Positions 35,615 to 47,121 of a stretch of 64,000 nucleotides of DNA are shown one piece after another (the stretch's first letter is position 1; each line of letters opens with the position of its first letter). Below the pieces are notes generated by a model, which saw only the letters and a program-made list of their open reading frames with translations, was not told where the DNA came from and made no database searches. The DNA lies in NCBI GenBank assembly GCA_028583415.1, contig CM053274.1:90403549-90467548 (forward strand). The letters are read 5' to 3'. The stretch is from Protea cynaroides (Eukaryota > Streptophyta > Magnoliopsida > Proteales > Proteaceae). The translations under genes and the position numbers were made by a program.

Positions 35615-36017
35615 AAGAAGCAAAATTAATAACTCTTATCCTATTTTCGACCACAGAACTTTAAATCCTATCGGGTAAAATCATGGGTAAGCAACCAGAG
35701 TGTAATTCTTGGCCGAAACTGGGAATTTAGTGTCTGTCCCTAATAATCTTGATATTTTTCCCGGCCAATCATGTTGGCATGGGAATTTAGTGTCTGTCCC
35801 TATAATCTTGCATTTTTGGCCACGGGAATACAAATCCTATAGGCTAAAATGATTTTTGGCCACTCTATTTTTCGCCACGGGAATCTAAATCCCATTGGAA
35901 AAAATCATTTTCTGAGACAGAAATTTAAGTTTTGTCTGCCAAAATGATTGTTTGCGACGAAAATTTAAATACCGTTGCTAATTTACGTCTTGAAAAATGG
36001 TTATTGTTGTAGTGAGA

Positions 36018-36747
36018 GGTATGTATTCTCTTAATAAACACTTAAATGACTAATGAGTGTGACTATTAGTGACATGTTTAAATGGTCAATAGACTTATCT
36101 TGCCGTAAGGACATGGTGTTTGGGCATGTTCCTTGGAGACAATCATTGCTAGTGTGTATTACTCTTTCATAAATAAAGAGAAGGTTTTGCCTACTGAGAT
36201 AAAATAACAATAACAACTTGATTTGACAATCCCAGTAGTGCTGATATTGATTTTTACTTATGGAGCACAACCTTCTGAATCTTAGAATAAACTGAAGAGA
36301 GTATTTGCAACACTTTCTAGTTTTTTAAGATTGTTTTATCTTGGAAATCGATTGGCAAGGAACCTGGTTTGTATCATAGGGGACGACTACTGTTTTAAGG
36401 AGAATAGTGTTGACTACGACTCAACCCTATCGTTTATCAATCCCATGTGGTACATTAATCTAATGGTGAATTTGATGCATACTTTGATGAGTTCATGGAT
36501 GTGTACATAGAATATTTAAGCAAGTCATTTTTATGTTTATTTACAATTCTCTTTCATGCGAAAATTTACCAACTTCTTGATCAATTGTTTTTGCTCACCA
36601 TCCAAGTCCCCCATATACCTGAGAATTTCCAAGCAATTGGAAGCCGCTTTCGATGATGAGGTTGCTAAATTGATATTACGCGATCGTTATTGTCCATCAT
36701 GTCTCATGCTCATCTCATATCTAAGATAATGTTTGTGATACATATAT
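36018..36747 (+). mobile_element. LTR-type repeat, right copy, second part
   Basis: Continues the homology with 29070-29624 after the CACTA insertion. About 130 bp at roughly 36550-36690 is absent from the left copy. Homology resumes with CTCATGCTCATCTCATATC and ends near 36747. The outer boundary and a target duplication for the whole retroelement were not found. Confidence 0.55.
36550..36664 (-). other. Coding-like segment inserted in the right LTR copy, unidentified
   Basis: On the minus strand one frame is open across the extra block and reads SSSKAASNCLEILRYMGDLD, then GEQKQLIKKLVNFRM. It is preceded by an acceptor-like TTTAG. The composition is protein-like. I could not name the family. 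It is lacking from the left copy, so it may be a captured host exon or the left copy may have lost it. Confidence 0.3.
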
Positions 36748-37683
36748 AACAACACCTAAAGTGTAGTTTCTTAAACTTTAAGTAGCCTTTGTATAATTTA
36801 TCCTAAAAAAAAAAATACTACACAACACACTACATGTATTTTTTTTTTATTTAATAGGGGATTTTTTTTTTTTTCAATATCTATATAAGTTGGATACATG
36901 CTTCTCACGTTTCTTTCTTCAGTTCAAGTTACTTGCATTTTACTTCACTAAAGCATAGAGCACATAAAATAGGTTGCATTACTAAATTGTAAGCTAGTCT
37001 ACAATTAGGTCAAACTCCAATAGCTCTTTTTGTTAAACCGCCCATAAGGTGTTGTTTGGACACGGCTTAATCTTTAGCAGCAAGGTGTTTGGACATAGCG
37101 AAGAATGATACTATATAATATCCACTTTTTTAAGTCCCTTCCATGTAAATAGAGCCATACACTCCAAATCTTGAACCCACATCTTTATCACAATATTTAA
37201 TAAATTTATCCATTAATTTATTAATTAAACATTTGATAAGAACAACATTATGACAGAAGGAAACCACTATCCCTCATCGGATTTCAAAGATTACCAACTA
37301 AAGAAAAGAGGAAAAAAAGAAAAGATATCAATGAACAATGGATGGATAGAGAAAGAAAGAAAGAGAGAGAGAGAGATAAAAGAGAGAAAAGATGCTGGAT
37401 TCTGGTTCGCTATTGGTTGCTTATGGTAATAGCTTTATAGCCAAGTCCAAGCAAATAAGGCGTCAAACAAAAGAAAAGATAGAGAGAGACGTCCTTATTC
37501 CCCTAGACTTGTCGTCCTTTGCGTGTCCTTCTCCTGTCTTTTAGCTGTTTCTCTCTCTCTCTCTATCTCTCTCACTAAAAAAGAAAAAGAAAAAGAAAAA
37601 GTAGTTAAAAGACGGAAGCAGCAGTAGTAGTAGTTGGCTAGTAGCCGTCGATTGTCCACCTGTTAGTGGTTCGTCTTCTTGAT
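36748..37683. other. Intergenic sequence downstream of the bHLH gene
   Basis: No gene seen. Short TTTAAGTAGCC...ATAATTTATCC sequence near 36780-36803 resembles a stray MULE end. GA-rich and CT-rich tracts at about 37350-37385 and 37550-37575 are close to the 3' end of the bHLH gene and may lie in its 3'UTR. Confidence 0.5.
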
Positions 37684-40600
37684 TCAGGGCTTGGACACAG
37701 AGGCGGCATCTTTAACGGACGTTTCACCAGCGCCGTTACCCATGTTAGCTGACTGGACGGTCAACACCGACAAGCTCGGTGAAGGAGGACCATCAGCGTT
37801 AGAGAGCAGAGAGTTGTTGAGATGAGCATGGATGGAGGACCCACTTAAAGGATTCCTTGAATGACAAGTGGCAGTGGATATTGCAGTAGCAAGAGAGATT
37901 GGCATGAGGCAGAGACCCTTCCCTTGCAGATATTGCATGGCGGAACCCATGTCTTCCTCCATCAGCTTCGCCACCTGGTGCTCCGTCACCGTTACGCTGT
38001 CGTTTGACTGCGCCGTTTGGTTACCGTTACTACTCCTTCCAATTCCACCAGCTCCTCCGCCGGTTTGGATACAGTCACCACCTCCCTAATCAAAACCAGA
38101 TCATATACACATATATTATAATATTATTATTTAAAAGCAAAGGAGGGAGAGAGAGAGAGAGAGAGACAAAGGGAGGAAAAGTGGGACGACAAGAAAGGAC
38201 AAGACGGAATTGGGAAAAGGGAATAGGGGCATATTTGGGAATCCGGAAAGTTAGCCTCACGCGTGCCTGATTCCCTTGTCGTTTTACTCTGATAGAGGAT
38301 TGAAGAAAAATGAATTTTTCCTTCTCTTTCTAACTTTCAAACTTAAAATAAAGCACTTCTAATCTAAAGTCCAAACTACCATCACCATCACAACCACTAC
38401 CAACAAATTCCCATTTCTCTGAATTTTCTTCATTCTTTTTCTTTTTTTTTTTTCTTTTCTTTTTTTACTGCTGATGCAACCTTTCCTTATATGGGAAAGC
38501 CATATGAGTAAGGAATTCTAGGTTGAATCATTTTTGTATTAAAAATAATATTTATTTTTAATCTTCATCTTCTATGTTCTTGGTGTTATTAACTACAGTT
38601 CTTGGAACTTACATCTGAGGACATATCAGCCACCATGGGAGAAACACCTGTTGCACCGCCCAATCTGCTCATGCTCAGAACCTGATAGAGATAGGGGGAG
38701 ACACGTACGTTAGAGTGAGGAAGACGCTGGAATCTAAAACCGAGACAAGCCCATATATCCAAAAGAAACAACAGGAACAAACTTGTCAGGAACACATCAA
38801 ATCCAAGAAGAGATATTATACCTTGACTTGGAGCTGCAGGAATTTCACATAATCGATGATTTCGTCCAGCATGGATGCTTTGTCCGTCTGCAACTCCCCA
38901 ACATATGGAACACAGATTCGTCATGGAATAAGACAATCAAAAAAGAAGAAGAGTTACAGTGAAAAGACCTGTATGGGGCATCCATGAAAATACAAAAAAA
39001 AAAATGCTAATAAAGAGAAAATAAAAAAAATGAGATGTCTTTTCTGCATTTCTGCTTTCGACAAGGCACAGAAAGTGATACAACAAATACGGCACTAAAA
39101 GACAGAAATCGCCCCTCTCTTTTCTTTTTCTTCTTTTTTTTCTTTAAATAATAATAAAACAAAAAAACTGATAATTAAGATCAAGATTAAGGAAAGCAAG
39201 CCTAAGTCGATGGATTAAATGGCAAATGACGAAATTACCCTCATCATGAATTGACTTCAAATAAACCACTTGTTCATCTTAAAGGGTAATTTTGTCATTG
39301 CAAGAATATAATTGAAAATGTTTCCTCCCCCTCCCTGTCCCAGATGTAATCAACCTTCTGCTCTGTTTTCTCCTTACAATTCTTCAAATCCAGAGACAAA
39401 TAGAGAACTAAAGCGATAGAGAGAGAAAGAGAGAGAGAGACCTTGTTGGCATTGGGCACAAGTTCTTGCAGAGCCTTCATTCTCTCTGCAATTCTTTCCC
39501 TGCGTAACTGAAAAAAAAAAAAAATGATTTGAATAGAATGGAATAGAAGCATAGAAGCGCAACCAGCCAACCAACACAGAATAACAAAAACCCAGATTTT
39601 TTATTCTGTAAATTATTATAATCTCATATACATTTACATGTTTTATTATAAATTTTTTTTTGTTTCCCAACCTAAATGCACACAGAGAAAGACAGGAGCG
39701 ATCGATTAACTTACTCTTTCAGCGATACTGTGAGGATCAGTAGCCTGGCCTCTCCTAGCCCTGACTCTCTGCCTCGGTTGAGCCTGACCATTTCCAGCGG
39801 CTGTTGTCCCTGCTGCCGGAGCAGTTTGGTTCATCCCAGTTGCCGGAGCACCATAGCTTTGGGTAGAAATGGAGCCGCTCTGTTGCAATCAAAATTAAAC
39901 CGAACGATGAGAAACATCCAAGAAAGTTATAAACTTACAAAAAAATTCAACCAAATTATAATTGGAAAAGGAATATAACTAAGAACCTGAGGATGGTGGA
40001 AATGCTGTTGGTTCGCCGCCTGTGCAGTTCGAGGCAGAGATCCAGTGAATCCATTGTAAAGACCCTCTCCAGTCTTATGATTAAAACGAAACAAAAATAA
40101 TCAGAGAAGATTCTTTAGTTGAATTTCAACCTGTAAAAATATTTAATTTGATACTCACGGGAGATTTGAAGGAACCGTCGATAACATCGTCGCGAGATCG
40201 ATCGACAAGAAGTCGGGAACCTGAAGAATCACCACTCCCTAGGGTTAACGGAAGCGAAAGAAGCCCCTGTTCGCCGCCTGGAGCTGAGTTGGGCGATCTC
40301 GCCAGGCCACCGCCACCACCTACTCCTCTAGAGAGAAGGAGTTGTTGCTGAAGCATCATCGCTTTCCCAGTGGGGGAATTCCCACTTATCTGGTGCTGCC
40401 TCAGCCGAGACGCTAGCAGAGTGGACTCGTCGAAAGGGTAGTGAAGGTTTTCCGGCTGTGAATTCGACTGGTCCTCTGATTGTCTGTTGCTTGAAGCGCC
40501 GATTGAGATGTTGAAGAGCTTCTGATTGCCACCGTTGTGAGAGGCGGCGGTAGCGTTAGGGTTTTGCGGATTAAGGTCCCAAGGGGATTTAGGGTTCCCA

Positions 40601-40818
40601 GGAAGCTCTGGCCAGGACGGAAGATTAGACAGCATTTGTTCGAGAAAATCATCATTAGAGGGATGATCATAGTGGGAGCCCTGGACCTGATGCATCTGAG
40701 GATTTGAGATCTGCTGTTGCTGTTGACCGTTCTGAAGCTCTTGAACTGCGATTTGAGACGGGCTCAAGCAAGAAGTTATGGAAGCCATCCTTTGCATTTC
40801 TCTGCTGCAAGGTTGCAT
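37684..40818 (-). CDS. bHLH transcription factor, LRL (bHLH66/69/82) type
   Basis: Complete gene with seven coding exons: 40159-40818, 39987-40073, 39715-39879, 39442-39507, 38822-38887, 38613-38681 and 37684-38085. All introns are GT-AG and phase 0, giving 504 residues. The bHLH domain spans about residues 285-350: basic region RQRVRARRGQATDPHSIAER, with H299, E303 and R307 of the G-box-binding H-E-R pattern, then helix 1, a loop ending NANK/TDKA, and helix 2 (DEIIDYVKFLQLQV). The conserved flank VLSMSRLGG follows, and the C-terminus has TEHQVAKLMEEDMGSAMQYL, then PISLATAIST and a VKDAASVSKP end. This C-terminus and the MQP start mark subfamily XI LRL proteins, known as regulators of root-hair and rhizoid growth. 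The N-terminal half is Gln/Ser/Asn/Gly-rich and presumably an activation or interaction region. Nuclear DNA-binding dimer by family. Which paralogue it is cannot be told. Confidence 0.95.
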
Positions 40819-40828
40819 GGATTGTCAA

Positions 40829-41028
40829 CTTCTCTCTGCAACTTCAACAAAAGTATGTGATTATGTTAGTGAATTGAGGAAGACCCAGATCTATACAGAT
40901 GAAAAGTCGGAGCCAGACAACAGGTTTGGCTTTGAATGAATTTCTTTGAAAACGCTTAGAAAATCAATAGACAGAAGGTGGAAAAATAAAAAAGAAAAAA
41001 AAGTGGAGATTGACTCGCTCACTCACCT
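40829..41028 (-). other. Probable 5'UTR intron of the bHLH gene
   Basis: On the minus strand CACAG|GTGAGTGAG at about 41028 is a strong donor and TGAAGTTGCAG at about 40829-40839 a strong acceptor, 12-20 bp before the ATG. This implies a non-coding first exon between about 41029 and 41165. Leader introns are common in this type of plant gene and can raise expression. Transcript evidence would decide. Confidence 0.55.
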
Positions 41029-41186
41029 GTGAGACCTGACCCAAAGTGAGAAAGAAACGCAGGTTTTTCCAATTTCAGTAAATCTCAGAACTGAAAATCG
41101 AAGCTCTGTTCATATGAGTCTGTTCTTTTTTATCTTCAAGGAAGTACTGAAGGAAAGAGAGAGACGATAGCATTTCATCACGGCAT

Positions 41187-41194
41187 TTTTATAG
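41187..41194 (-). promoter_or_regulatory. Putative TATA box of the bHLH gene
   Basis: CTATAAAA on the minus strand lies about 160 bp upstream of the proposed 5'UTR donor. It would place a start site near 41160. AT-rich, with no other similar box closer to the gene. Confidence 0.5.
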
Positions 41195-42380
41195 GGCTTC
41201 GGATCCCATGTTCCTCCATAATAAATTCCAAAAGTAAAACAACTTCATTAAATTCCTTGACTCGCTCTCTCGTTCGGAGAGACTCAGAGTTACCTCGGGT
41301 TAACCACTATGTTGACCCTACCTACTATGGTTAACTTTATTACTTTGGTCGCCCGGTTTGGTTAGGGTTTGCTTTTGATGCAGTTGTAGTTACTAAATTA
41401 CCCTTTATTTTATTATTTTTAGATTTATAATTTCAAAGGGAAAAAAAAAAGAAAAAGATGGAAATGATTAGATCTTTGTGGGATAATAATTATTTACTAT
41501 TGGTTATCAAGTGAAATTTGGTAATTTGGGAAGGAAAGGGAAAGATAAAGGTAAAAAAAAAAGTTACCCGTGAAAGGAAAGCCAATCATTGGCTGACTTA
41601 GAATACCACGGTTCAATATTTCACAGTGAACGATGGGTGATCCGAATCGTGAAAAGATGGAAATGTTCGTCAACTCGACAATGATGGAGAGTGGGGACTG
41701 GAAACCCAAACAAGGCGGACCACACGACCCGAGACTCCGAAGACTCCGAAGTCATTGGGCCCACAAATAAGCCCACAGTCTTGGGCCGTGTTTGCCATCT
41801 TTGTGGGACCTTCTTTAATTCTTTGGAAATGCATTTTCAGAGTGGAAATGCATTCATAACATTGAATGCGAATGAGTGAAAGAGTGGTGCATCTTTGTTT
41901 TGAGCTAATGATAATCTATACCAAATATTATTTTTTTCATCTTAGAATGTGTTCTTGACAAAGAATAAATGTAGCGAAAAATTTTAGAAAATCTTCTGAG
42001 TTTATAGATATCAGGGGTATACCAATTGTTAGGGGTATATTAATTGTACCAACCGGAGAAGGCCATGTGTCTAGATGCGTGTCCCAACCGTCAGAAGACG
42101 CATGGCCAGCCATATGCAAGCACACAAGGCTGCCACCTTAGAGGTTGGCTACGCCACGATCAGATCACGATGATCTAGGGATAGCGATCAGGGTCCGCCT
42201 AGATCGCCCACGTCCTCTCACTCCCAACGCACAACCAAGTGGCAATAACAACCAACCACAAAGATCTCAGAGTTGCAATAAGAGGATTCTCTAGAGATTC
42301 TCATCCAACAACTCTCACCCCGTCTTCCCACAACCTATTGCAAGATATCTGGGATTGAGTTGGGGCTTGCATCAATTTTT
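41195..42380. other. Promoter-proximal and intergenic sequence
   Basis: No gene seen. The first several hundred bases are the likely upstream control region of the bHLH gene; specific factor sites were not assigned. The remainder carries no recognisable element up to the solo LTR. Confidence 0.45.
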
Positions 42381-43071
42381 TGTTAAGGAAAACAACAAGG
42401 TTTTTCCTTCCTATGTAAACCAACGAAGATGTACAATTATAAATTTATGCACATAGATATAGCAGCGGAAATGAATAGAATCAAGCAAACTGCAAGAGAC
42501 ACCAAATTTTTAGACGGAAAATCCTTCCAACATAAAAAAAGAAAAACCACAGGACTAGTTCAGATAAATTATACTATGATAATAATGGATACACAATACA
42601 ATCTTCTCTAATAACAATTAGAAATTATCAATTCGCAAGAGAAATAACTCGTTTTAGATAATACAATAAAAACATAAAAAAAACTCTCACCTTGAACAAC
42701 AAATTCAGGGAGAACTATCATTTTCTCACTTCCTTGAATAGAAAAAATGCTATCACGGCCATTGTCACGTACAAGGTATAACAACACCTCTCCAATCGCT
42801 TACAGCTATTTTTGGCTCTCGGGATTACAGAGTCTCTCAACTTCACTTTGATTTTCTAGAAGCTCTCACGAACTCCCTTGTATTGCACTCACCGCTACCA
42901 AAGGCTTTTTATATATAAACCATGGTATGACAGTTTTAAGAAATTTTGTAAGGAAGGAAAGAAGAGACGAGGGGTGGGAGGAGAGGCGGTAGTCAAAACC
43001 GCCTTTACTCCATCGTCATTATTAAATGGTGTGGGTCCCTCCACCCACGTGTGGCGAGGAGGAACCTAACA
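42381..43071 (-). mobile_element. Solo LTR, copy 2 (opposite orientation)
   Basis: Read on the minus strand the 691-bp unit starts TGTTAGGTTCCTCCTCG and ends GTTTTCCTTAACA. It aligns with the 25.1-kb solo LTR: both have CCCACGTG or CACGTGGGTGGAG near the start, GCGGTTTT, a TATA-like box before AGCC, CCGAGAGCC, and a 3' part with CTATTTATTTC or CTATTCATTTC and CGTTGGTTT. Flanks TTTTT and TTTCC do not form a clear duplication. No interior coding sequence remains. Confidence 0.72.
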
Positions 43072-44187
43072 TTTCCTTATTTGTCCCGTAACTCCAATCT
43101 CCACGGCAGTTCACAACTCATTCAATACGACAAAGAGTTTGGGATAAAGATGACACTCACGACAAGATAGCAATCGTATCAAATCCTCAAAGGGAAAATC
43201 AAAACATCCACCACCCAATGCCTTCAGGTTTCGAACCATTTATGCACATTCATTCTCTCTCTCTCTTTCTCACACCCACGTTTTTAGAACTCATGTTCTT
43301 ATACTGAGGTCCTAAACTGTTTGTGTTCGGTCTTAATTTAGGCATCATTGCCTTCAAGGTTTCCTAACCCACCTTCACATTGCTTATTTATTTCCTAACT
43401 CGCAGGTTTGACCAGCCGAAGGAAGCTTGGAGACCACAACACCATTTTTCCTGTATTTCTTCGACTTTGATAACATGAGTGTTCCTAGAGTGCAATAGCA
43501 TTTTCAAAACGCTACTTCATTTCCACTCTTGAGGGCTGATTTGCTTAATGGGATTACAAAAGTGAACCAGCACATCCAAATATTCCTCAATTCTGTCCTT
43601 CTCCACCGCTTAGGGGCCAAATTGAAATGAGACCAAACCGATAGTGTTTGATAAGAGCTCATTAAGTCAGTCTGATAAACACCCAAAAACGAACCAGGTA
43701 GAAATCAAAATTTTCATATTAGGCCATGATGGTTCTTGAGTGTACAAGACCAAAGCCAAGTTAGCTCAGACCAAAACTGAATTGAACCGACTGATTAACA
43801 CCTATTATTTCTCTATCATAAATATGGCATACAACTTGTTTAGACAATGTACAAACAATGAGGTCATAAAATGGGATGGGAAACTGATGAAAGTGGCTTT
43901 TTACAATCTATTTTCTCATAAGATTGCCACTCAATAGACAGAAAGATATTTAAAAATAAAAAATAAAGAAATAAATTGATCAGCTCATGTTTTTAGTTCC
44001 AGGTATCAAACACAATATCAGTCGTGGCCAAATTTAATCTGATACCGACCTAAATTGGGTACGAAGCCAATGGCCAAGTGACACGTTATTGATACTTAAT
44101 AAAAAAAAAGTATTAAAAAAGAGAAGGTATCAGATATCTAATTGAGATCTGCTACTACGAATCATCCGATTTGATACTGATTACTAA
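43072..44187. other. Intergenic, no gene seen
   Basis: Unremarkable AT-rich DNA. GATACCGA/GATATC-rich sequence at about 43990-44180 resembles the degenerate TATCGG repeats near 1.5 kb and 16.1 kb. Confidence 0.5.
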
Positions 44188-44470
44188 GACTCTCTTTGGT
44201 ATAGTTTATATTTATGTTTATGAATTATTTATAATAAATCATTTATGAGAATAAATTAAATATCATAAATAATAATCGTTTAATATCACAAAACATAAAG
44301 AAGTAATAATAGACTATCACAATAATGATAAACACCTTTTAACCTATTTTTAAATTTTAGATTATATCAATTTAATTTAAATATAAATAAGTATCATAAA
44401 TCATATCAAACAATTACATATGTAATAATGTATTCTATAATTAATTCTATAACACATACTAAAGAGAACC
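44188..44470. mobile_element. Tourist-like MITE, copy 1
   Basis: 283-bp AT-rich element with termini GACTCTCTTTGGTAT and, reversed, GGTTCTCTTTAGTAT. It is flanked by TAA (44185-44187 and 44471-44473), the 3-bp duplication of PIF/Harbinger-Tourist elements. The interior matches 56341-56568. No coding capacity. Confidence 0.72.
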
Positions 44471-44473
44471 TAA

Positions 44474-45293
44474 AATCATTATTCTAACTAATAGATAGGT
44501 TTATGAGGGGAATCTAAAACAATACAAGAAGGATCTAGTGATCTTTAATCTAATGATATCTAATATATGGATTTAAGCAGTCTTAGAGAGGCCCCTCAGG
44601 TTTCTAAAATGTTTGGCTTTATACTACATGACAAAGCAAGATGATCAGTTCAATACATCATTTTCTACATATCTTGTAAATTAAGGGAGGTTATTTTTTC
44701 GACCTCTCTTTTCATAGTTTTTTATAGTACCACTTTTGCTTTATGAACTTAAAGCAGATTTAATTATCTTATCTTTTTCTCATTTATTTTTAATTTAATT
44801 TTTTATATGACTTAATCAATTATGTGACGATTTTGAGCTTCCCACCTATAATGTATAAGGTATAGGGATGTAGGGTCCCTATTACCATTGCCTTTATATC
44901 TGAATGATAAAGAACTACTAATGAACTGGTCCCACATAAGAGATTGTATGCAATAAGAACCAGAGTATTAAAATGTGTTTAACCATCTAATATATTCATT
45001 TCTTTTGGAACTTTTGAAGCACCATTATGATTTTTCTTTTCCCACCTTCCAAACAAAAAACTTCGATGTTGCAATGATTTGTAGGTGGGATCCATTTCCC
45101 AGGAAACGTGTGGAAAGCTAGAGATAAGATCCAAAGGAAATCTTTAAATTCACAATCATTGATTGATTTGTGAATTTAAGAATGGGAGATAGGTTTTCCA
45201 CAACACCTGGAGAGAGTGTCCCACATCACACCAATTAGGGTATAGAAAATGGTATAGTCAATGGAGTCTATGGTAAGAAAGATGAAAAAAAAA
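44474..45293. other. Intergenic, no gene seen
   Basis: AT-rich sequence with no recognisable gene or element ends. A CACAATCATTGATTGATTTGTG inverted sequence near 45151-45172 is too short to call. Confidence 0.45.
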
Positions 45294-46801
45294 GAAAAAT
45301 TTTCATCTAACCCCCAAAACTATGTCAAATTCGATCTAACCCCACAAATTTCAAAACTCTCATCTATCCACCTAAAACTTTTACAAATGTCTCATCTATC
45401 ATCCAAAACTTTTCCACCGTTAATCAAAGAGACCCCACCCGTTAGTAGAGTCCCGTTAGTTGCAAATATTAGGACAATATTGCCCTTATTCTAAAAATAA
45501 AAGATCATAATGCCCCCCAAAATAAAAAAAAACACATTTACTTATCAATTTTGAAGAAACCCTCTTTCGATTCTGGTTTATTCATGTTCTCTGCTTCTGA
45601 TGGGAGGCCATGATCGACGACGGAGAAGGGGAAAGAGATGAGGCGAACGGTGGAGGTCAGAGGTAGAGATGAGGTGATTCCATCTAGGATGTAGATGGAA
45701 TCGAAATCGGGGCAGGGGGACGAGGAAATCGGGGCAGGGGGACGAGGAAGAGAAGGTTGGAGGTAGAGATGGTCATCCTTGTTGTTGTGGAGCTGTAGCT
45801 ATCGATCAATCCTGGTCATCAACCAAACTTGTGTTCATCTTGTGATACCACTTCGGATCAGTCTTCAATCCATCCCTAATAATTCCAAGAACGATCTGAA
45901 ACTGAACGTTATCAATCGAAGTCAGATTTGATAACTTCTCGGTATTCTCATATTCTTCCTTGACCTTTACTCCCTCATGGATGACTAAAGTGGCATCCAA
46001 ACCATCATCAACAATGAGATCTGGACCGCCATCAGGGCCCCAATCAAGAGCCGTCTTGGTACACCACCAATACTCCTGAAGTGTCTCACCCTTCCAAGCG
46101 AATATGGCAGCGATGGCAGCAGTAGCATGGTCTTGTGTAGAGAAGATGTTGCAGGAACAGCAGCGGAGAGAACCACAATTTGAATGGTCATGTGAAGGGA
46201 TAATCAGATATACCCTGAAGAAGATATAAAATAAATAAATAAAAAATCAAAATGAACCTAAAAATCAGCATCGTCCTCTTCAAGAAGCCCAATGGGCAAA
46301 AGCAGATCTCACCATCATGAAAACATTTGACAAGTTCACCTGGCAAATCCCTACTGGTCCATTAGATTCAGGGAGAAAAAAAAAAGCTTAGTTTTCTTTC
46401 GGAATCACTGAAACTAAAGTCACAGAATCTGAGATCATTCACTTATTATTTATTGCGAAAAGAAAAAGAAAGAAAGAAGGAGAATCTCCTGTTCACCAAT
46501 GAAGAAATTACTGCCGGATTTGGGGTCACGAATCTCTGTTGTGAATAGAGAATTTCCTGCTCGCCAGTTGCCGCCGATGTATTAATGTTTTAAAGTTTCA
46601 TTTTAATGTTTTAAAGAAAGGGACAAATTAGTAACTTTATCTCATTTTAATGTTTTAAAGTTTCAAATAGAAATAGTAGAAATGTCTACTCACGTGTTCA
46701 GTCAAATCTGTCAGTTAAATGGGGTCGATTAGAATTTATGAAAATCATTAGATAGTAGATAGAATTTGACATCCTTTTTGGGGGTTAGATGAAAATTTTT
46801 C
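45294..46801. mobile_element. MULE C: Pack-MULE carrying an adenosylhomocysteinase fragment
   Basis: The ends are GAAAAATTTTCATCTAACCC on the left and the same sequence inverted on the right, with similarity continuing inward to GTCAAATT. Nine A residues flank each side (45285-45293 and 46802-46810). This is the 9-bp duplication expected for Mutator, though low complexity makes it weaker evidence alone. The interior has no transposase but contains a recognisable fragment of a host gene (45806-46164), which defines a Pack-MULE. Length is 1,508 bp. Confidence 0.82.
45806..46164 (-). pseudogene. Captured S-adenosylhomocysteine hydrolase fragment
   Basis: The minus strand has one continuous frame reading CSCNIFSTQDHATAAIA, then FAWKGETLQEYWWCTKTALD, WGPDGGPDLIVDDGLDATLV and FQIVLGIIRDGLKTDP, ending at TGA 45806-45808. 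This is the region of adenosylhomocysteinase (SAHH) running from the conserved CNIFSTQDH substrate-binding segment toward the NAD-binding domain. SAHH splits S-adenosylhomocysteine to adenosine and homocysteine in the methyl cycle. A few residues after AIA are deleted compared with the family (the RDSAA stretch), and the C-terminal half including the NAD site is absent. No frameshift in about 115 codons is notable. It cannot be an active enzyme. Confidence 0.9.
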
Positions 46802-46810
46802 AAAAAAAAA

Positions 46811-47071
46811 ATATATAAAAGAAGAGAGAAAAAAATAACAAAATATGAGAGGGCATGGGATTAAATCCTTAAACTAACAATGTGGGTTTTAAATGGATCA
46901 GATATAATATGGTACGATCAAAAAATGGTAATATACTCCCACAAATTAAAGAATTATACCTAAATCAATGGAACAAATGACATTTATGACACGTCTAGTC
47001 ATAAAATGGTGAAAATTATCATTAGTTAATTGATGTTTTATGTTCGCCCAAGACTCCAAGCATAAATCCAT

Positions 47072-47121
<50 letters not shown>

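Larger units (their letters stand above)
31804..36014. mobile_element. CACTA (En/Spm-type) transposon, non-autonomous, with gene capture
   Basis: This 4,211-bp element starts CACTACAACAATCATT and ends TTATTGTTGTAGTG, giving the inverted terminus CACTACAACAAT. It is flanked by a perfect 3-bp duplication AGA (31801-31803 and 36015-36017), the size for CACTA. Both ends carry many subterminal CGACGG/CCGTCG/CCACGG motifs near AAATTT, where transposase subunits bind in this superfamily. No TNPD/TNP2 transposase is visible. The interior has a captured cathepsin-H-like exon (32551-32686), an unidentified GAGA/CTCT-rich gene-like block (about 34550-35030) and a nested LINE (35047-35614). It split an older LTR-type repeat. 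Confidence 0.88.

Noticed and set aside
39221..39302. Short inverted repeat in a bHLH intron (GCAAATGACGAAATTACCC and its reverse near 39283-39302)
   Set aside because: The arms are about 20 bp and AT-rich with no target duplication. It was not strong enough to call an element.
40148..40351. Plus-strand frame over the bHLH first exon
   Set aside because: It is antisense to a confident coding exon and has no splice or family support.
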